Source: Neptunicoccus cionae
GTDB lineage: Bacteria > Pseudomonadota > Alphaproteobacteria > Rhodobacterales > Rhodobacteraceae
Reading direction: 5' to 3'
Length of the DNA: 64,000 bases
NCBI RefSeq assembly: GCF_002860325.1
Contig: NZ_PKOJ01000002.1
Location: 186,001-250,000, forward strand
Part shown: one piece after another, positions 7,657 to 17,210 of the stretch
Numbering within the stretch: the first letter of the stretch is position 1
Layout: each line of letters begins with the position of its first letter
Program-made: the position numbers and the translations under genes
The notes under the pieces: generated by a model
The model's database searches: none
Told to the model about the DNA's origin: nothing
Seen by the model: the letters and a program-made list of their open reading frames with translations, nothing else

Positions 7657-9645
7657 ATGGGCTCTGCCTTTAAGGACGTTGCGTTCGAATTTCTGGTGAA
7701 TACCTACACAGATGACACGCAGGAAGATCCGAGCATAGACGCAAATCCAAAGACCGGCGGGTTTCAGGTGGTCTGGGAAAGTGAAGGACAGGACGGGAGC
7801 GGACTTGGCGTTTACGCACAAAACTTCCATGCCGGTGGAAACACACTCGGCTCCGAATTCCGGATAAATACGGTCACGGAGGGCGATCAGGAGAACGTCG
7901 ACGTGGCGTTCAATGAAGACGGTAACGGATCATGGGTCTGGCAAACCGACAATATCTGGTTTGTCACCGTAAATCGGGATGAAACACCGATTTCCGGCGG
8001 CATTGCAGAGAATATCCGCACCCGTTCCAAGACCTTCGGATTCGAGAGCGAGGACGGCTTCTACTACAACGAAGACCGCGTTCGTTACGGACGGTTCGAT
8101 CCCGATCAGGAAGGTCAGGAAGGATTGGAGCCACGGGTAATCTCTGTTGGCGGCGACCAGTTCATCACCGTCTACCGCGTTAATGAAACCTTCCGTAATT
8201 TTTCGGGGCTGGATGTAAGCGAATATACTGCCTACATCCCATCTGTTGTGCCGAATAATGGCCAGTGGTCTTTGCGCACGGTAAAAGATGATGTGTTTCC
8301 AAGGGCGCACACTTCTTTCGGTGATGTGGCGCAGGTAGATGATGACACTGTTGTTGTGGCATCCTCCATGCATTCCGACCTTGTCGGACTGGACGGTGTG
8401 ATCCAGTTCCAGTTCATGGGACGCAACGATACACAGGGGCTTCCCCTGTCGCTGGAAGAACGTTTTGTACTGGAAGAAACCTCCGGCCTGAACGGGACCG
8501 CACTGAAGCCACGGATTGTCGTTCTCTCTGATGGGGGAATTGCGGTTACATGGATTGAACAGGACGAAAGCAGCGAGAATGAAGCGGACTGGCATTTTGA
8601 CGTTTTCTTTCAGGTCTTTAACGCCGATGGTACCCCCCGTGGGGGCCGCATTGCAGCCCATGGAGACAGCAAGACCGACCAGACAGAGCAAGAGATCACT
8701 GCGCTGAAAGACGGTGGGTTTGTCATTACATGGACGGATGAGGGCGGCGACGGCAAAGGGGATGCTGTCAAAATGGCCCGCTTTGATTCAAAAGGCATTC
8801 GCCTTGGTGACATTGAAACCGTGAACGAGACCACCAAAGGCGACCAGCGGGATTCGGCGATTACCACGCTTAAAAACGGAAATGTGGCGCTGGTTTGGGA
8901 ATCCGAAACCGGCGACGGAGACGGGACCGGCGTGTTCGGCAAAATCTTCAAGACCGTTAACTATGCCAATTCCACAGCACAAACACTCACAGGGACGGAC
9001 GACGGGGAAAAGATTTCCTCGGGCGGCAAGAATGATGAAGTGTTCGGTGAAGGCGGCGACGATCAGTTGTTAGGCGGCGGCGGCGCGGACAGCCTTTATG
9101 GCGGTGACGACAATGACACGCTCAAAGGTGGCGGCGGTGCCGATAAACTTTATGGCGACGACGGCGACGACGCATTGGTCGGTCAGGGTGGCAACGACAA
9201 AATGTTCGGCGGCGACGGGAATGACAACCTCAAGGGCAATGGTGGCAAGGATGCGTTGAACGGCGACGGTGGAGATGACCGTCTTGACGGTGGTGGCGGC
9301 AATGACGTGCTGAAAGGCGGCAACGAAAATGACTCCCTGTTTGGCGGAGGCGGAAACGACCTGCTGAACGGCGGTAAAGGCAATGACGTTATGAAAGGCG
9401 GCGGCGGCAAGGATACCTTTGTCTTTGCCAGTGACAGAGACACCATCAAGGATTTCGAGGATGACAAAGACATCGTCGAGTTCTCCAAATCCCTTGTCAA
9501 AGGTGGCCTGACCATCCGTGATCTTTCCAAAATGGTCGACGAGCGCAAGGACGCGCTGATTTTCGATTTCGGGAGCGGAGACCGTTTGGTTGTGGAAGGG
9601 ATCGGCAGCTTCTCCGATTTCCGCGATGATATCGAAATAGCCTGA
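7657..9645 (+). CDS. secreted RTX protein with seven propeller-like repeats
   Basis: The 662-residue protein starts after a strong site (AAAGGGG) and has no signal peptide, as expected for type I secretion. Residues about 20-440 contain repeats of the form GGF-x-V-x-W-x(S/D)E...DG-x-GV...F...G (for example GGFQVVWESEGQDGSG, GGIAVTWIEQ, GGFVITWTDEGGDGKG, GNVALVWESETGDGDG). I count about seven, consistent with a seven-bladed beta-propeller, though blades 2-4 are degenerate. Residues about 450-575 form a long RTX calcium-binding block with many GGxGxDxLx units, encoded at about 8996-9420. The C-terminus is DDIEIA. The function is probably adhesion or matrix; no enzyme motif is seen. Confidence 0.85.
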   Translation: MGSAFKDVAFEFLVNTYTDDTQEDPSIDANPKTGGFQVVWESEGQDGSGLGVYAQNFHAGGNTLGSEFRINTVTEGDQENVDVAFNEDGNGSWVWQTDNIWFVTVNRDETPISGGIAENIRTRSKTFGFESEDGFYYNEDRVRYGRFDPDQEGQEGLEPRVISVGGDQFITVYRVNETFRNFSGLDVSEYTAYIPSVVPNNGQWSLRTVKDDVFPRAHTSFGDVAQVDDDTVVVASSMHSDLVGLDGVIQFQFMGRNDTQGLPLSLEERFVLEETSGLNGTALKPRIVVLSDGGIAVTWIEQDESSENEADWHFDVFFQVFNADGTPRGGRIAAHGDSKTDQTEQEITALKDGGFVITWTDEGGDGKGDAVKMARFDSKGIRLGDIETVNETTKGDQRDSAITTLKNGNVALVWESETGDGDGTGVFGKIFKTVNYANSTAQTLTGTDDGEKISSGGKNDEVFGEGGDDQLLGGGGADSLYGGDDNDTLKGGGGADKLYGDDGDDALVGQGGNDKMFGGDGNDNLKGNGGKDALNGDGGDDRLDGGGGNDVLKGGNENDSLFGGGGNDLLNGGKGNDVMKGGGGKDTFVFASDRDTIKDFEDDKDIVEFSKSLVKGGLTIRDLSKMVDERKDALIFDFGSGDRLVVEGIGSFSDFRDDIEIA

Positions 9646-9675
9646 CACCGCAAAACTGCTACGATCAAAATCTTA

Positions 9676-9703
9676 ACGCGCCCGCAATCCGGGCGCGTTT
9701 TTT
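9676..9703 (+). terminator. rho-independent terminator after the propeller RTX gene
   Basis: The stem ACGCGCCCG (9676-9684) pairs perfectly with CGGGCGCGT (9690-9698) around a 5-base loop and runs into a T tract (9698-9703). It separates the RTX gene from the leuA leader. Confidence 0.93.
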
Positions 9704-9739
9704 ACTTTTCACGGGATGAAACTTGCGTATAAAGGCAGC

Positions 9740-9823
9740 ATGATTACGCAGACACATATCCCTAATATTGCCACCGCTTTTGGTGCGACTGCTGCTGCGC
9801 TTCTACTACTTAGCCGCCTCTGA
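9740..9823 (+). CDS. leuA leader peptide (27 aa, Leu-rich)
   Basis: A short frame starting at ATG 9740 (AAAGG five bases upstream) or at ATG 9716 in the same frame ends at TGA 9821-9823. Near its end are four consecutive leucine codons (CTT CTA CTA CTT, 9800-9811), including two CTA codons that are rare in the surrounding genes, and a fifth (CTC) just before the stop. The position directly upstream of leuA and the codon run are the signature of a leucine-sensing attenuation leader. The longer form would be 35 residues. No function of the peptide itself is implied. Confidence 0.75.
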   Translation: MITQTHIPNIATAFGATAAALLLLSRL

Positions 9824-9875
9824 GCGTGTCGGGGTCCGGCGCGTGCGCTCAGGGGAGAGTGAAATCCGCGCTGGA
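9817..9875 (+). promoter_or_regulatory. leuA leader hairpins (two mutually exclusive structures)
   Basis: Hairpin A pairs CCTCTGAGCG (9817-9826, containing the leader stop codon) with CGCTCAGGGG (9846-9855), ten pairs with one G-T. Hairpin B pairs TCCGGCGCG (9835-9843, in the loop of A) with CGCGCTGGA (9867-9875), nine pairs with one G-T. The 5' arm of B lies inside A, so the two compete. A ribosome stalled on the leucine run would cover the 5' arm of A. No U tract follows either hairpin, so whether this acts by termination or by controlling translation is not clear. Confidence 0.6.
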
Positions 9876-9915
9876 ATGAACCCGAAAAGCTAAGTAAAAT
9901 TAAAGAGATACAGAA

Positions 9916-11466
9916 ATGACCGATACAGCGAAACAAGACCGCGTCTTGATTTTTGACACCACGTTGCGTGACGGTGAACAATCCCCCGGCGCTACGATGA
10001 GCCATGACGAAAAGCTGGAAATTGCCCAATTGCTCGACGAAATGGGCGTAGACATTATTGAAGCCGGTTTTCCGATTGCCAGTGAAGGCGATTTCAAAGC
10101 AGTCAGCGAAATCGCCGCCCGTTCCCAAAACGCCGTGATCTGCGGTCTGTCCCGCGCAGACACCCGCGACATTGACCGGTGCTGGGAAGCGGTCAAACAC
10201 GCAAAACAGCCCCGTATCCACACTTTCATCGGCACCTCCCCTTTGCACCGCGCCATTCCGAACCTCAATCAGGATGAAATGGTAGAGCGGATCCACCAGA
10301 CCGTGACCCATGCGCGCAACCTGTGTGACAATATCCAGTGGTCCCCGATGGATGCGACCCGCACGGAAGATGACTATCTCTGCCGCGTCGTCGAAGTTGC
10401 GATCAAAGCGGGTGCAACCACGATCAACATTCCCGATACAGTGGGCTATACCGCGCCACGGGAAAGCGCCGAACTGATCCGTATGTTGCTGGAAAAGGTG
10501 CCCGGTGCAGACGACATCATCTTTGCCACCCACTGCCATAACGATCTGGGCATGGCGACTGCGAACTCTCTGGCTGCGGTAGAGGCTGGTGCCCGCCAGA
10601 TCGAATGTACCATCAACGGATTGGGCGAACGGGCCGGCAATACTGCACTTGAAGAAGTGGTCATGGCGTTGAAAGTCCGCAACGACATCATGCCGTTCCG
10701 TACCGATATCGACACCACCAAGATCATGAACATCAGCCGCCGTGTCGCCACCGTCAGCGGTTTTCAGGTGCAATACAACAAGGCCATCGTCGGCAAGAAC
10801 GCTTTCGCCCATGAAAGCGGCATCCACCAGGACGGTATGTTGAAGAACGCCGAAACGTTTGAGATCATGCGTCCCGAAGACGTGGGTCTGTCCGAAACAA
10901 ATATCGTGATGGGCAAACATTCGGGTCGTGCTGCACTGCGCTCCAAACTCAAAGACCTCGGGTATGAATTGGGCGACAACCAGTTGAAAGACGTGTTCGT
11001 CCGGTTCAAGGCTCTGGCTGACCGCAAGAAGGAAGTCTATGACGACGACCTGCTCGCGCTGATGAATGACGAAGGCACCAATGCCGCCAATGATCGCGTA
11101 CAGGTGAAATCCCTGCGGGTTGTCTGTGGCACCGAAGGGCCGCAGCAGGCAGACCTGACGCTGACAATCGACGGGGTGGATCACAGCGTTTCTGCCACAG
11201 GGGACGGACCGGTTGACGCCTCCTTCAACGCCGTCAAACAGCTGTTCCCGCACAGCGCCAAGCTGCAACTCTACAACGTACATGCTGTGACAGAGGGGAC
11301 TGATGCGCAGGCAACTGTTTCTGTTCGCATGGAAGAAGCCGGCAAGATTGTCGTGGGTCAATCCGCTGATACCGACACTGTCGTGGCCAGCGCACGGGCC
11401 TATGTCAACGCTTTGAACAAACTGCTGGTACGTCGTGAAAAAACTGCTCCGGCGGCGACAGCCTGA
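9916..11466 (+). CDS. leuA: 2-isopropylmalate synthase
   Basis: The 516-residue enzyme condenses acetyl-CoA with 2-oxoisovalerate, the first committed step of leucine synthesis. The N-terminal TIM barrel shows FDTTLRDGEQSPG (residues 13-25), the metal-binding ATHCHNDLG and the IECTINGLGERAGN loop. The linker includes GIHQDGMLKNAETFEIM, and the C-terminal regulatory domain (from about 400, KSLRVVCGTEG onward) is full-length, so feedback inhibition by leucine is expected. It is read from its own leader (9716-9875) and closed by a terminator at 11478-11510, so it is a single-gene unit. Confidence 0.97.
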   Translation: MTDTAKQDRVLIFDTTLRDGEQSPGATMSHDEKLEIAQLLDEMGVDIIEAGFPIASEGDFKAVSEIAARSQNAVICGLSRADTRDIDRCWEAVKHAKQPRIHTFIGTSPLHRAIPNLNQDEMVERIHQTVTHARNLCDNIQWSPMDATRTEDDYLCRVVEVAIKAGATTINIPDTVGYTAPRESAELIRMLLEKVPGADDIIFATHCHNDLGMATANSLAAVEAGARQIECTINGLGERAGNTALEEVVMALKVRNDIMPFRTDIDTTKIMNISRRVATVSGFQVQYNKAIVGKNAFAHESGIHQDGMLKNAETFEIMRPEDVGLSETNIVMGKHSGRAALRSKLKDLGYELGDNQLKDVFVRFKALADRKKEVYDDDLLALMNDEGTNAANDRVQVKSLRVVCGTEGPQQADLTLTIDGVDHSVSATGDGPVDASFNAVKQLFPHSAKLQLYNVHAVTEGTDAQATVSVRMEEAGKIVVGQSADTDTVVASARAYVNALNKLLVRREKTAPAATA

Positions 11467-11477
11467 TTCTTGGAAAA

Positions 11478-11512
11478 ACAACGGGCGAGTTGCAAAAATT
11501 TGCCCGTTGTTC
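11478..11512 (+). terminator. terminator after leuA
   Basis: ACAACGGGC (11478-11486) pairs perfectly with GCCCGTTGT (11502-11510). The loop is AT-rich and only a weak T tract (TCGTT) follows, so efficiency is uncertain. Confidence 0.75.
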
Positions 11513-11571
11513 GTTATGTGCAAGTATTAAGTGAAAGAATGGGCAAGTCCCCCCTATTCTTGGCGCGATAA

Positions 11572-12726
<1,155 letters not shown>

Positions 12727-12744
12727 TGCCTGTGACGGATGTAA

Positions 12745-13638
12745 ATGGCACATCAAAATGACAGCGAGGTCTATTTTCGCCGCGTCGTAAGGCGCGTGCT
12801 GATCTCTGTCCTTCTGGTTTTTCTGGTCGCGATTTTTCTGATCTGGCGTATCGACAATCCCCGCGCCGAACGGTTCCGCATGGCGATGATTGATCGGGTG
12901 GTGCCAAATCTGGAATGGGTGTTCGCCCCTGTCGCCCATATGTCCAACATGGTCTCCGACTTTCAGGCATATTCGCGCATTTACCAGCAAAATCAGGAAC
13001 TTCGCCGCGAATTACAACAGATGAAAGCCTGGAAAGAGGCCGCCATCCAGTTGGAACAGAAAAACGCAAAACTGCTGGATCTCAACAACGTCAAACTAAA
13101 CCCCAAACTGACCTACACCACAGGCGTAGTGCTGACTGACAGCGGCAGCCCATTCCGCCAGAGTGCACTCATCAACATCGGGCGGCATGACGGGGTTGTG
13201 GACGGCTGGGCCGCGATGGACGGTCTGGGGCTTGTCGGGCGGATTTCTGGTGTGGGTAAAAACTCTTCCCGCGTATTGTTCCTGACTGACAGTTCCAGCC
13301 GCATTCCGGTAGAGGTCACACCTTCGGGCCAGAAGGCTATCCTTGCAGGAGACAACACCCCTCTGCCGCCGCTTGAGTTCATCGACGGGGTCGATCAGGT
13401 CCGTGCGGGTGACAGGGTTGTGACGACCGGAGATGGAGGCGTCTTCCCACCCGGTCTGCTGGCAGGAACCGTGTTCCTAAGCGGTGACGGGCGACTGCGG
13501 GTGAAGCTGGCGGCGGATTACCGCCGTCTCGAATTCCTGCGGGTGATCCGCCATCTGCCCGCGGCACCGATCTCTGAACCAGGCCGTCTTGTCGGCCCAA
13601 CCCTGCCCGGGCAGGTGAATGCAGGCAACGATGGATGA
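12745..13638 (+). CDS. mreC: rod shape-determining protein MreC
   Basis: The 297-residue bitopic protein has an N-terminal transmembrane helix (RVLISVLLVFLVAIFLIW), a coiled coil (about 70-115, NQELRRELQQMKAWKEAAIQ), and a periplasmic beta-domain with the conserved GRHDGVVDGWAAM and TTGDGGVFPPGLLAGTV segments. It bridges MreB/MreD and the transpeptidase PBP2. It ends 8 bp inside the mreD start region, consistent with coupled translation. Length and position are typical for Rhodobacteraceae. Confidence 0.95.
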   Translation: MAHQNDSEVYFRRVVRRVLISVLLVFLVAIFLIWRIDNPRAERFRMAMIDRVVPNLEWVFAPVAHMSNMVSDFQAYSRIYQQNQELRRELQQMKAWKEAAIQLEQKNAKLLDLNNVKLNPKLTYTTGVVLTDSGSPFRQSALINIGRHDGVVDGWAAMDGLGLVGRISGVGKNSSRVLFLTDSSSRIPVEVTPSGQKAILAGDNTPLPPLEFIDGVDQVRAGDRVVTTGDGGVFPPGLLAGTVFLSGDGRLRVKLAADYRRLEFLRVIRHLPAAPISEPGRLVGPTLPGQVNAGNDG

Positions 13639-14170
13639 CGTCTCGCTGGTTCAGCTATACGCGCGCCGTGCACTGTATCTCGGGGTTGGTTTCGCCATTA
13701 TCCTGTGGTCCATCGTCCCCTTCGATCTGAGCGCGGGCGACCTGCCCGGCCCTGACATTATCTATTGCATCACAATGGCTTACGTCGTGCGCAAACCTGA
13801 ATGGGCCCCCGTGTGGGCCATATTTCTGGTCTTCTTCTTCCGTGACATACTAACCCTTGCCCCCCTTGGTCTGTTCACGCTTTTGACTGTGCTCGGTTCC
13901 GAAGTTGTGCGCTCTAATATTCAGGCATTCCGCGAATACAGTTTCGGGCTGGAATGGCTCTGGATCGGGACAATTTTTGTGATCATCACCATCCTGCAAC
14001 AGATTATCCTTCTTTTAACCCTGACCCATACACCAAGATTTGTAGAGCAACTTTATCTAATGGTTTTCACCATCGCGCTCTATCCTGTTATTGTAGGTGT
14101 CATGAAATTCGGTTTCGGCTTCCAGCGTCCCCGTCCCGGAGAGCTGGATGCTTGGGGGAAAAGACTATGA
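13631..14170 (+). CDS. mreD: rod shape-determining protein MreD
   Basis: This 179-residue integral membrane protein has about five hydrophobic segments, ends in a charged tail (QRPRPGELDAWGKRL) and lies between mreC and mrdA. I chose ATG 13631 because it gives an 8-bp overlap with mreC; an in-frame ATG at 13619 would add four residues. MreD is poorly conserved in sequence, so the call rests on topology and gene order. Its TGA overlaps the next ATG. Confidence 0.88.
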   Translation: MDDVSLVQLYARRALYLGVGFAIILWSIVPFDLSAGDLPGPDIIYCITMAYVVRKPEWAPVWAIFLVFFFRDILTLAPLGLFTLLTVLGSEVVRSNIQAFREYSFGLEWLWIGTIFVIITILQQIILLLTLTHTPRFVEQLYLMVFTIALYPVIVGVMKFGFGFQRPRPGELDAWGKRL

Positions 14171-16065
14171 AACGTCCAGTAAAACCCGGTCGTTTACGCC
14201 AGATGCTGACCCGCCGCACGATCCTGCTCGCAGGGTTGCAGGCGGGCATTATCGGTACGCTTGGGGTTCAGATGCGCCGGATCGCGGTAGAGCAGAACCA
14301 GTCCTTCCGCCTTCTCGCCGAAGAGAACCGCGTCAACATCCGCCTTATCCCCCCTGTTCGGGGTCTGGTGTTCGATCGCTTGGGCAAACCCCTTGCCTAT
14401 AATGAACCCAACTACAAAATCGATATGGTGCGCGAACAGTCCGGAGATCCGGAGACTGTTTTGCGCCGCCTCGCTACCATCATCCCGATCAGCGAGGAAG
14501 ATATCACCAGCGCGCTGCAGGAAATGAGCAAGCGGCGCGGCTTTGTGCCAGTGACTGTGGCAGAGGATCTTGACTGGGAACACATCGCCGCTGTCAGCGC
14601 GAACGCCCCGGCCTTGCCCGGCATCACGCCGGAACTGGGCCACTACAGGATCTATCCGCAAGCTGATGATTTTGCACATATTCTCGGCTTCGTGGGGCCA
14701 GTTTCCGACTACGATCTCAGCCAGACAGATGACGATGACCCCCTGCTGCTGATCCCCCGTTTCCAGATCGGTAAGAACGGTATCGAGCGGCGCATCGAAA
14801 AACCCTTACGGGGCAAATCCGGCGTGAAGCGGATTGAAGTGAACTCTATCGGGCGTGTGATGCGTGTTCTGGGCCGCGAGGAAAGCCAGCCCGGTGCAAA
14901 TGTACAGCTGACCATCGACAACCGGCTGCAACGTTACACAATGGAACGGCTTGGCAAGGAAAGCGCTGCGGCCGTCGTGATGGATGTGCGCAACGGTGAT
15001 ATCGTCGCGATGGCCTCCGCACCGAGCTTTGACCCCAACAAATTTGTACGCGGAATTTCCACAACCGACTGGAATGCGCTCAACACCGATATTTACAAGC
15101 CAATGCTGAACAAGGCTGTAACGGGCACTTACCCCCCCGGCTCTACCTTCAAAATGGTCACAGCCCTCGCCGCACTCAAAGGCGGATTTGTGAAGCCCGA
15201 CGACAAAGTCTATTGCGGCGGTTTTCTGGAACTACACAACCGCCGGTTCCACTGCTGGCGGCGCGGCGGGCACGGCAAGGTAAACCTGCACGACAGTCTT
15301 AAGGAATCCTGCGACGTCTACTATTACGAAATCAGTCAGGAGGTCGGGATCGAAAATATCTCGGCGATGGCCAAGGAACTGGGAATTGGTGTAGAGCACG
15401 AACTGGAACTGCCCGCCGTACGCGAAGGACTGGCACCCACAAAAGACTGGAAGAAACGCCGCAGGGATGCGGATTGGGTGATCGGTGACACGCTGAACGC
15501 ATCGATCGGACAGGGATTTGTGCTTGCCTCCCCCATGCAGCTTGCCGTGATGACAGCGCGCATCGCCTCGGGCACCAAAATCTCTCCACGACTGGTCAAC
15601 GCAATCGACAACAGGCCCCACCCCGTCAAGGGACGCGAACCTCTGGACATTGATCCGGCCCATCTCAACGCGGTCCGCAAAGGCATGTACGGCGTTGTGA
15701 ACGAGCGCGGCGGCACGGCAGGCGGGTCCCGCATCCGTAAGGAAGGCTGGGATATGGCGGGGAAAACCGGCACCAGCCAGGTCCGCTTTATCACCAAGGA
15801 AGAACGCGCCCGCGGTGTCATCCGGAACAGCGATCTGCCGTGGGAACGGCGCGATCATGCGTTGTTTGTGGCCTATGCCCCTGCCGACAATCCGCGTTTT
15901 TCAATTTCTGTTGTAGTAGAACACGGCGGCGGCGGTTCGGCAGTTGCCGCCCCGATCGCACGGGATATCATGCTCGAAGCTCTCGAACTCTCCGAGGATA
16001 TGGACTACCGCTCGTTGCCCACGGATGTGCGCGCCGGACGGGAAAGGCCTGACGACAAAGCATGA
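14167..16065 (+). CDS. mrdA: penicillin-binding protein 2 (elongasome transpeptidase)
   Basis: The 632-residue class B PBP cross-links peptidoglycan during elongation. The start is ATG 14167, in an ATGA overlap with mreD; the longer open frame from 13954 is only the alternative frame of mreD. A membrane anchor follows a basic N-terminus (RRTILLAGLQAGIIGTLG). The dimerisation/pedestal region begins with PPVRGLVFDRLGKPLAYN. Catalytic motifs are S326-T-F-K329 (YPPGSTFKM), SCD in DSLKESCDVYYYE, and K533-T-G-T. It is followed by rodA in a 4-bp overlap, giving the expected SEDS/bPBP pair. Confidence 0.97.
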   Translation: MKRPVKPGRLRQMLTRRTILLAGLQAGIIGTLGVQMRRIAVEQNQSFRLLAEENRVNIRLIPPVRGLVFDRLGKPLAYNEPNYKIDMVREQSGDPETVLRRLATIIPISEEDITSALQEMSKRRGFVPVTVAEDLDWEHIAAVSANAPALPGITPELGHYRIYPQADDFAHILGFVGPVSDYDLSQTDDDDPLLLIPRFQIGKNGIERRIEKPLRGKSGVKRIEVNSIGRVMRVLGREESQPGANVQLTIDNRLQRYTMERLGKESAAAVVMDVRNGDIVAMASAPSFDPNKFVRGISTTDWNALNTDIYKPMLNKAVTGTYPPGSTFKMVTALAALKGGFVKPDDKVYCGGFLELHNRRFHCWRRGGHGKVNLHDSLKESCDVYYYEISQEVGIENISAMAKELGIGVEHELELPAVREGLAPTKDWKKRRRDADWVIGDTLNASIGQGFVLASPMQLAVMTARIASGTKISPRLVNAIDNRPHPVKGREPLDIDPAHLNAVRKGMYGVVNERGGTAGGSRIRKEGWDMAGKTGTSQVRFITKEERARGVIRNSDLPWERRDHALFVAYAPADNPRFSISVVVEHGGGGSAVAAPIARDIMLEALELSEDMDYRSLPTDVRAGRERPDDKA

Positions 16066-17201
16066 GCTATCTCGAACAGAATATCCGCACGATCCCCACC
16101 GGCCTGTCCAAAGTGCTCTACTTTAACTGGCCGCTTGCCCTGTTGCTGACAGCCGTGGCCTGTACCGGTTTTCTGATGCTCTATTCCGTGTCTGGCGGGG
16201 ATATCGAACGCTGGGCCCAACCCCAGATTATCCGCTTTGCGCTCGGAATGGGGGTCATGATCTTCATGGCCTTCATCCCGATCAATTTCTGGCGCGAAAT
16301 CAGTGCTTTCGCCTACATCTTCGGGATCGCTTTGCTGGTTGCAGTCCCCTACATCGGGGAAACCCGTGGCGGGGCGCAGCGCTGGATCGACTTGAAGTTC
16401 ATGACATTGCAACCGTCCGAACTGATGAAAGTGGCTGTGGTGATGGTGCTCGCGCTCTATTACGACTGGCTAGACGAGCGACGGGTTTCCCGCCCCTTCT
16501 GGGTCGCCCTGCCGATCCTGCTGATCCTGCTTCCGACCTTTCTGGTGCTCGGCCAGCCCGACCTTGGCACAGCACTGCTGATCATGGCCGGCGGCGCGAT
16601 TGTCATGTTCATTGCCGGTGTCAGCTTCTGGTATTTTGGTATTGCAATCCTGTCCATCGTGCTGCTGGTCACGGGTGTTTTTGCCTCCAAAGATACCGAA
16701 TACCAGATGCTGAAAGACTATCAGTACAAACGGATTGAAACCTTCCTTGACCCTTCCTCCGATCCCCTCGGCTCGGGCTATCACATTACCCAGTCGAAAA
16801 TTGCATTGGGGTCCGGCGGGCTGACCGGACGCGGGTTTATGCAAGGAACGCAGCAAAGGCTGAACTTCCTGCCGGAAAAACACACTGACTTCATCTTCAC
16901 CACCTTGGGAGAGGAATTCGGGTTCGTCGGCGGCATCGTCTTGCTCGCACTTTACGGGTTGATCCTGATTTTCTGTTATGTCTCGGCCCTGTCGAACAGG
17001 GACAGGTTCGGTTCACTGGTGACAATCGGGGTTGGCACCACCTTCTTCTTCTATTTCGCCGTGAATATGTCCATGGTTATGGGGCTTGCCCCCGTGGTGG
17101 GCGTTCCACTCCCGTTGGTCAGTTACGGGGGATCGGCCATGATGGTCTTGCTGATCGCTTTCGGACTGGTACAAAGCGCACATGTCCACCGACCAAGATA
17201 A
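16062..17201 (+). CDS. rodA: SEDS peptidoglycan glycosyltransferase RodA
   Basis: The 379-residue polytopic protein polymerises lipid II together with PBP2. About ten transmembrane segments are visible, with the family motifs RWIDLKFMTLQPSELMKVA, LGQPDLGTALLIM, LPEKHTDFIFTTLGEEFGFV and the C-terminal VGVPLPLVSYGGSAMM. The conserved Glu-Asp positions in the QPSE and QPDLG loops are present. It is the last gene of the shape operon; a reductase follows after 9 bp and may be read from the same transcript. Confidence 0.97.
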   Translation: MSYLEQNIRTIPTGLSKVLYFNWPLALLLTAVACTGFLMLYSVSGGDIERWAQPQIIRFALGMGVMIFMAFIPINFWREISAFAYIFGIALLVAVPYIGETRGGAQRWIDLKFMTLQPSELMKVAVVMVLALYYDWLDERRVSRPFWVALPILLILLPTFLVLGQPDLGTALLIMAGGAIVMFIAGVSFWYFGIAILSIVLLVTGVFASKDTEYQMLKDYQYKRIETFLDPSSDPLGSGYHITQSKIALGSGGLTGRGFMQGTQQRLNFLPEKHTDFIFTTLGEEFGFVGGIVLLALYGLILIFCYVSALSNRDRFGSLVTIGVGTTFFFYFAVNMSMVMGLAPVVGVPLPLVSYGGSAMMVLLIAFGLVQSAHVHRPR

Positions 17202-17210
17202 GGCCCTCTC

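Noticed and set aside
9070-9648. Minus-strand frames opposite the second RTX block
   Set aside because: Same compositional effect of GGC/GAC repeats read in reverse.
13954-14166. Long N-terminal extension of the PBP2 frame
   Set aside because: It lies inside mreD in another frame; the ATG at 14167 gives the normal PBP2 N-terminus and a 4-bp overlap.
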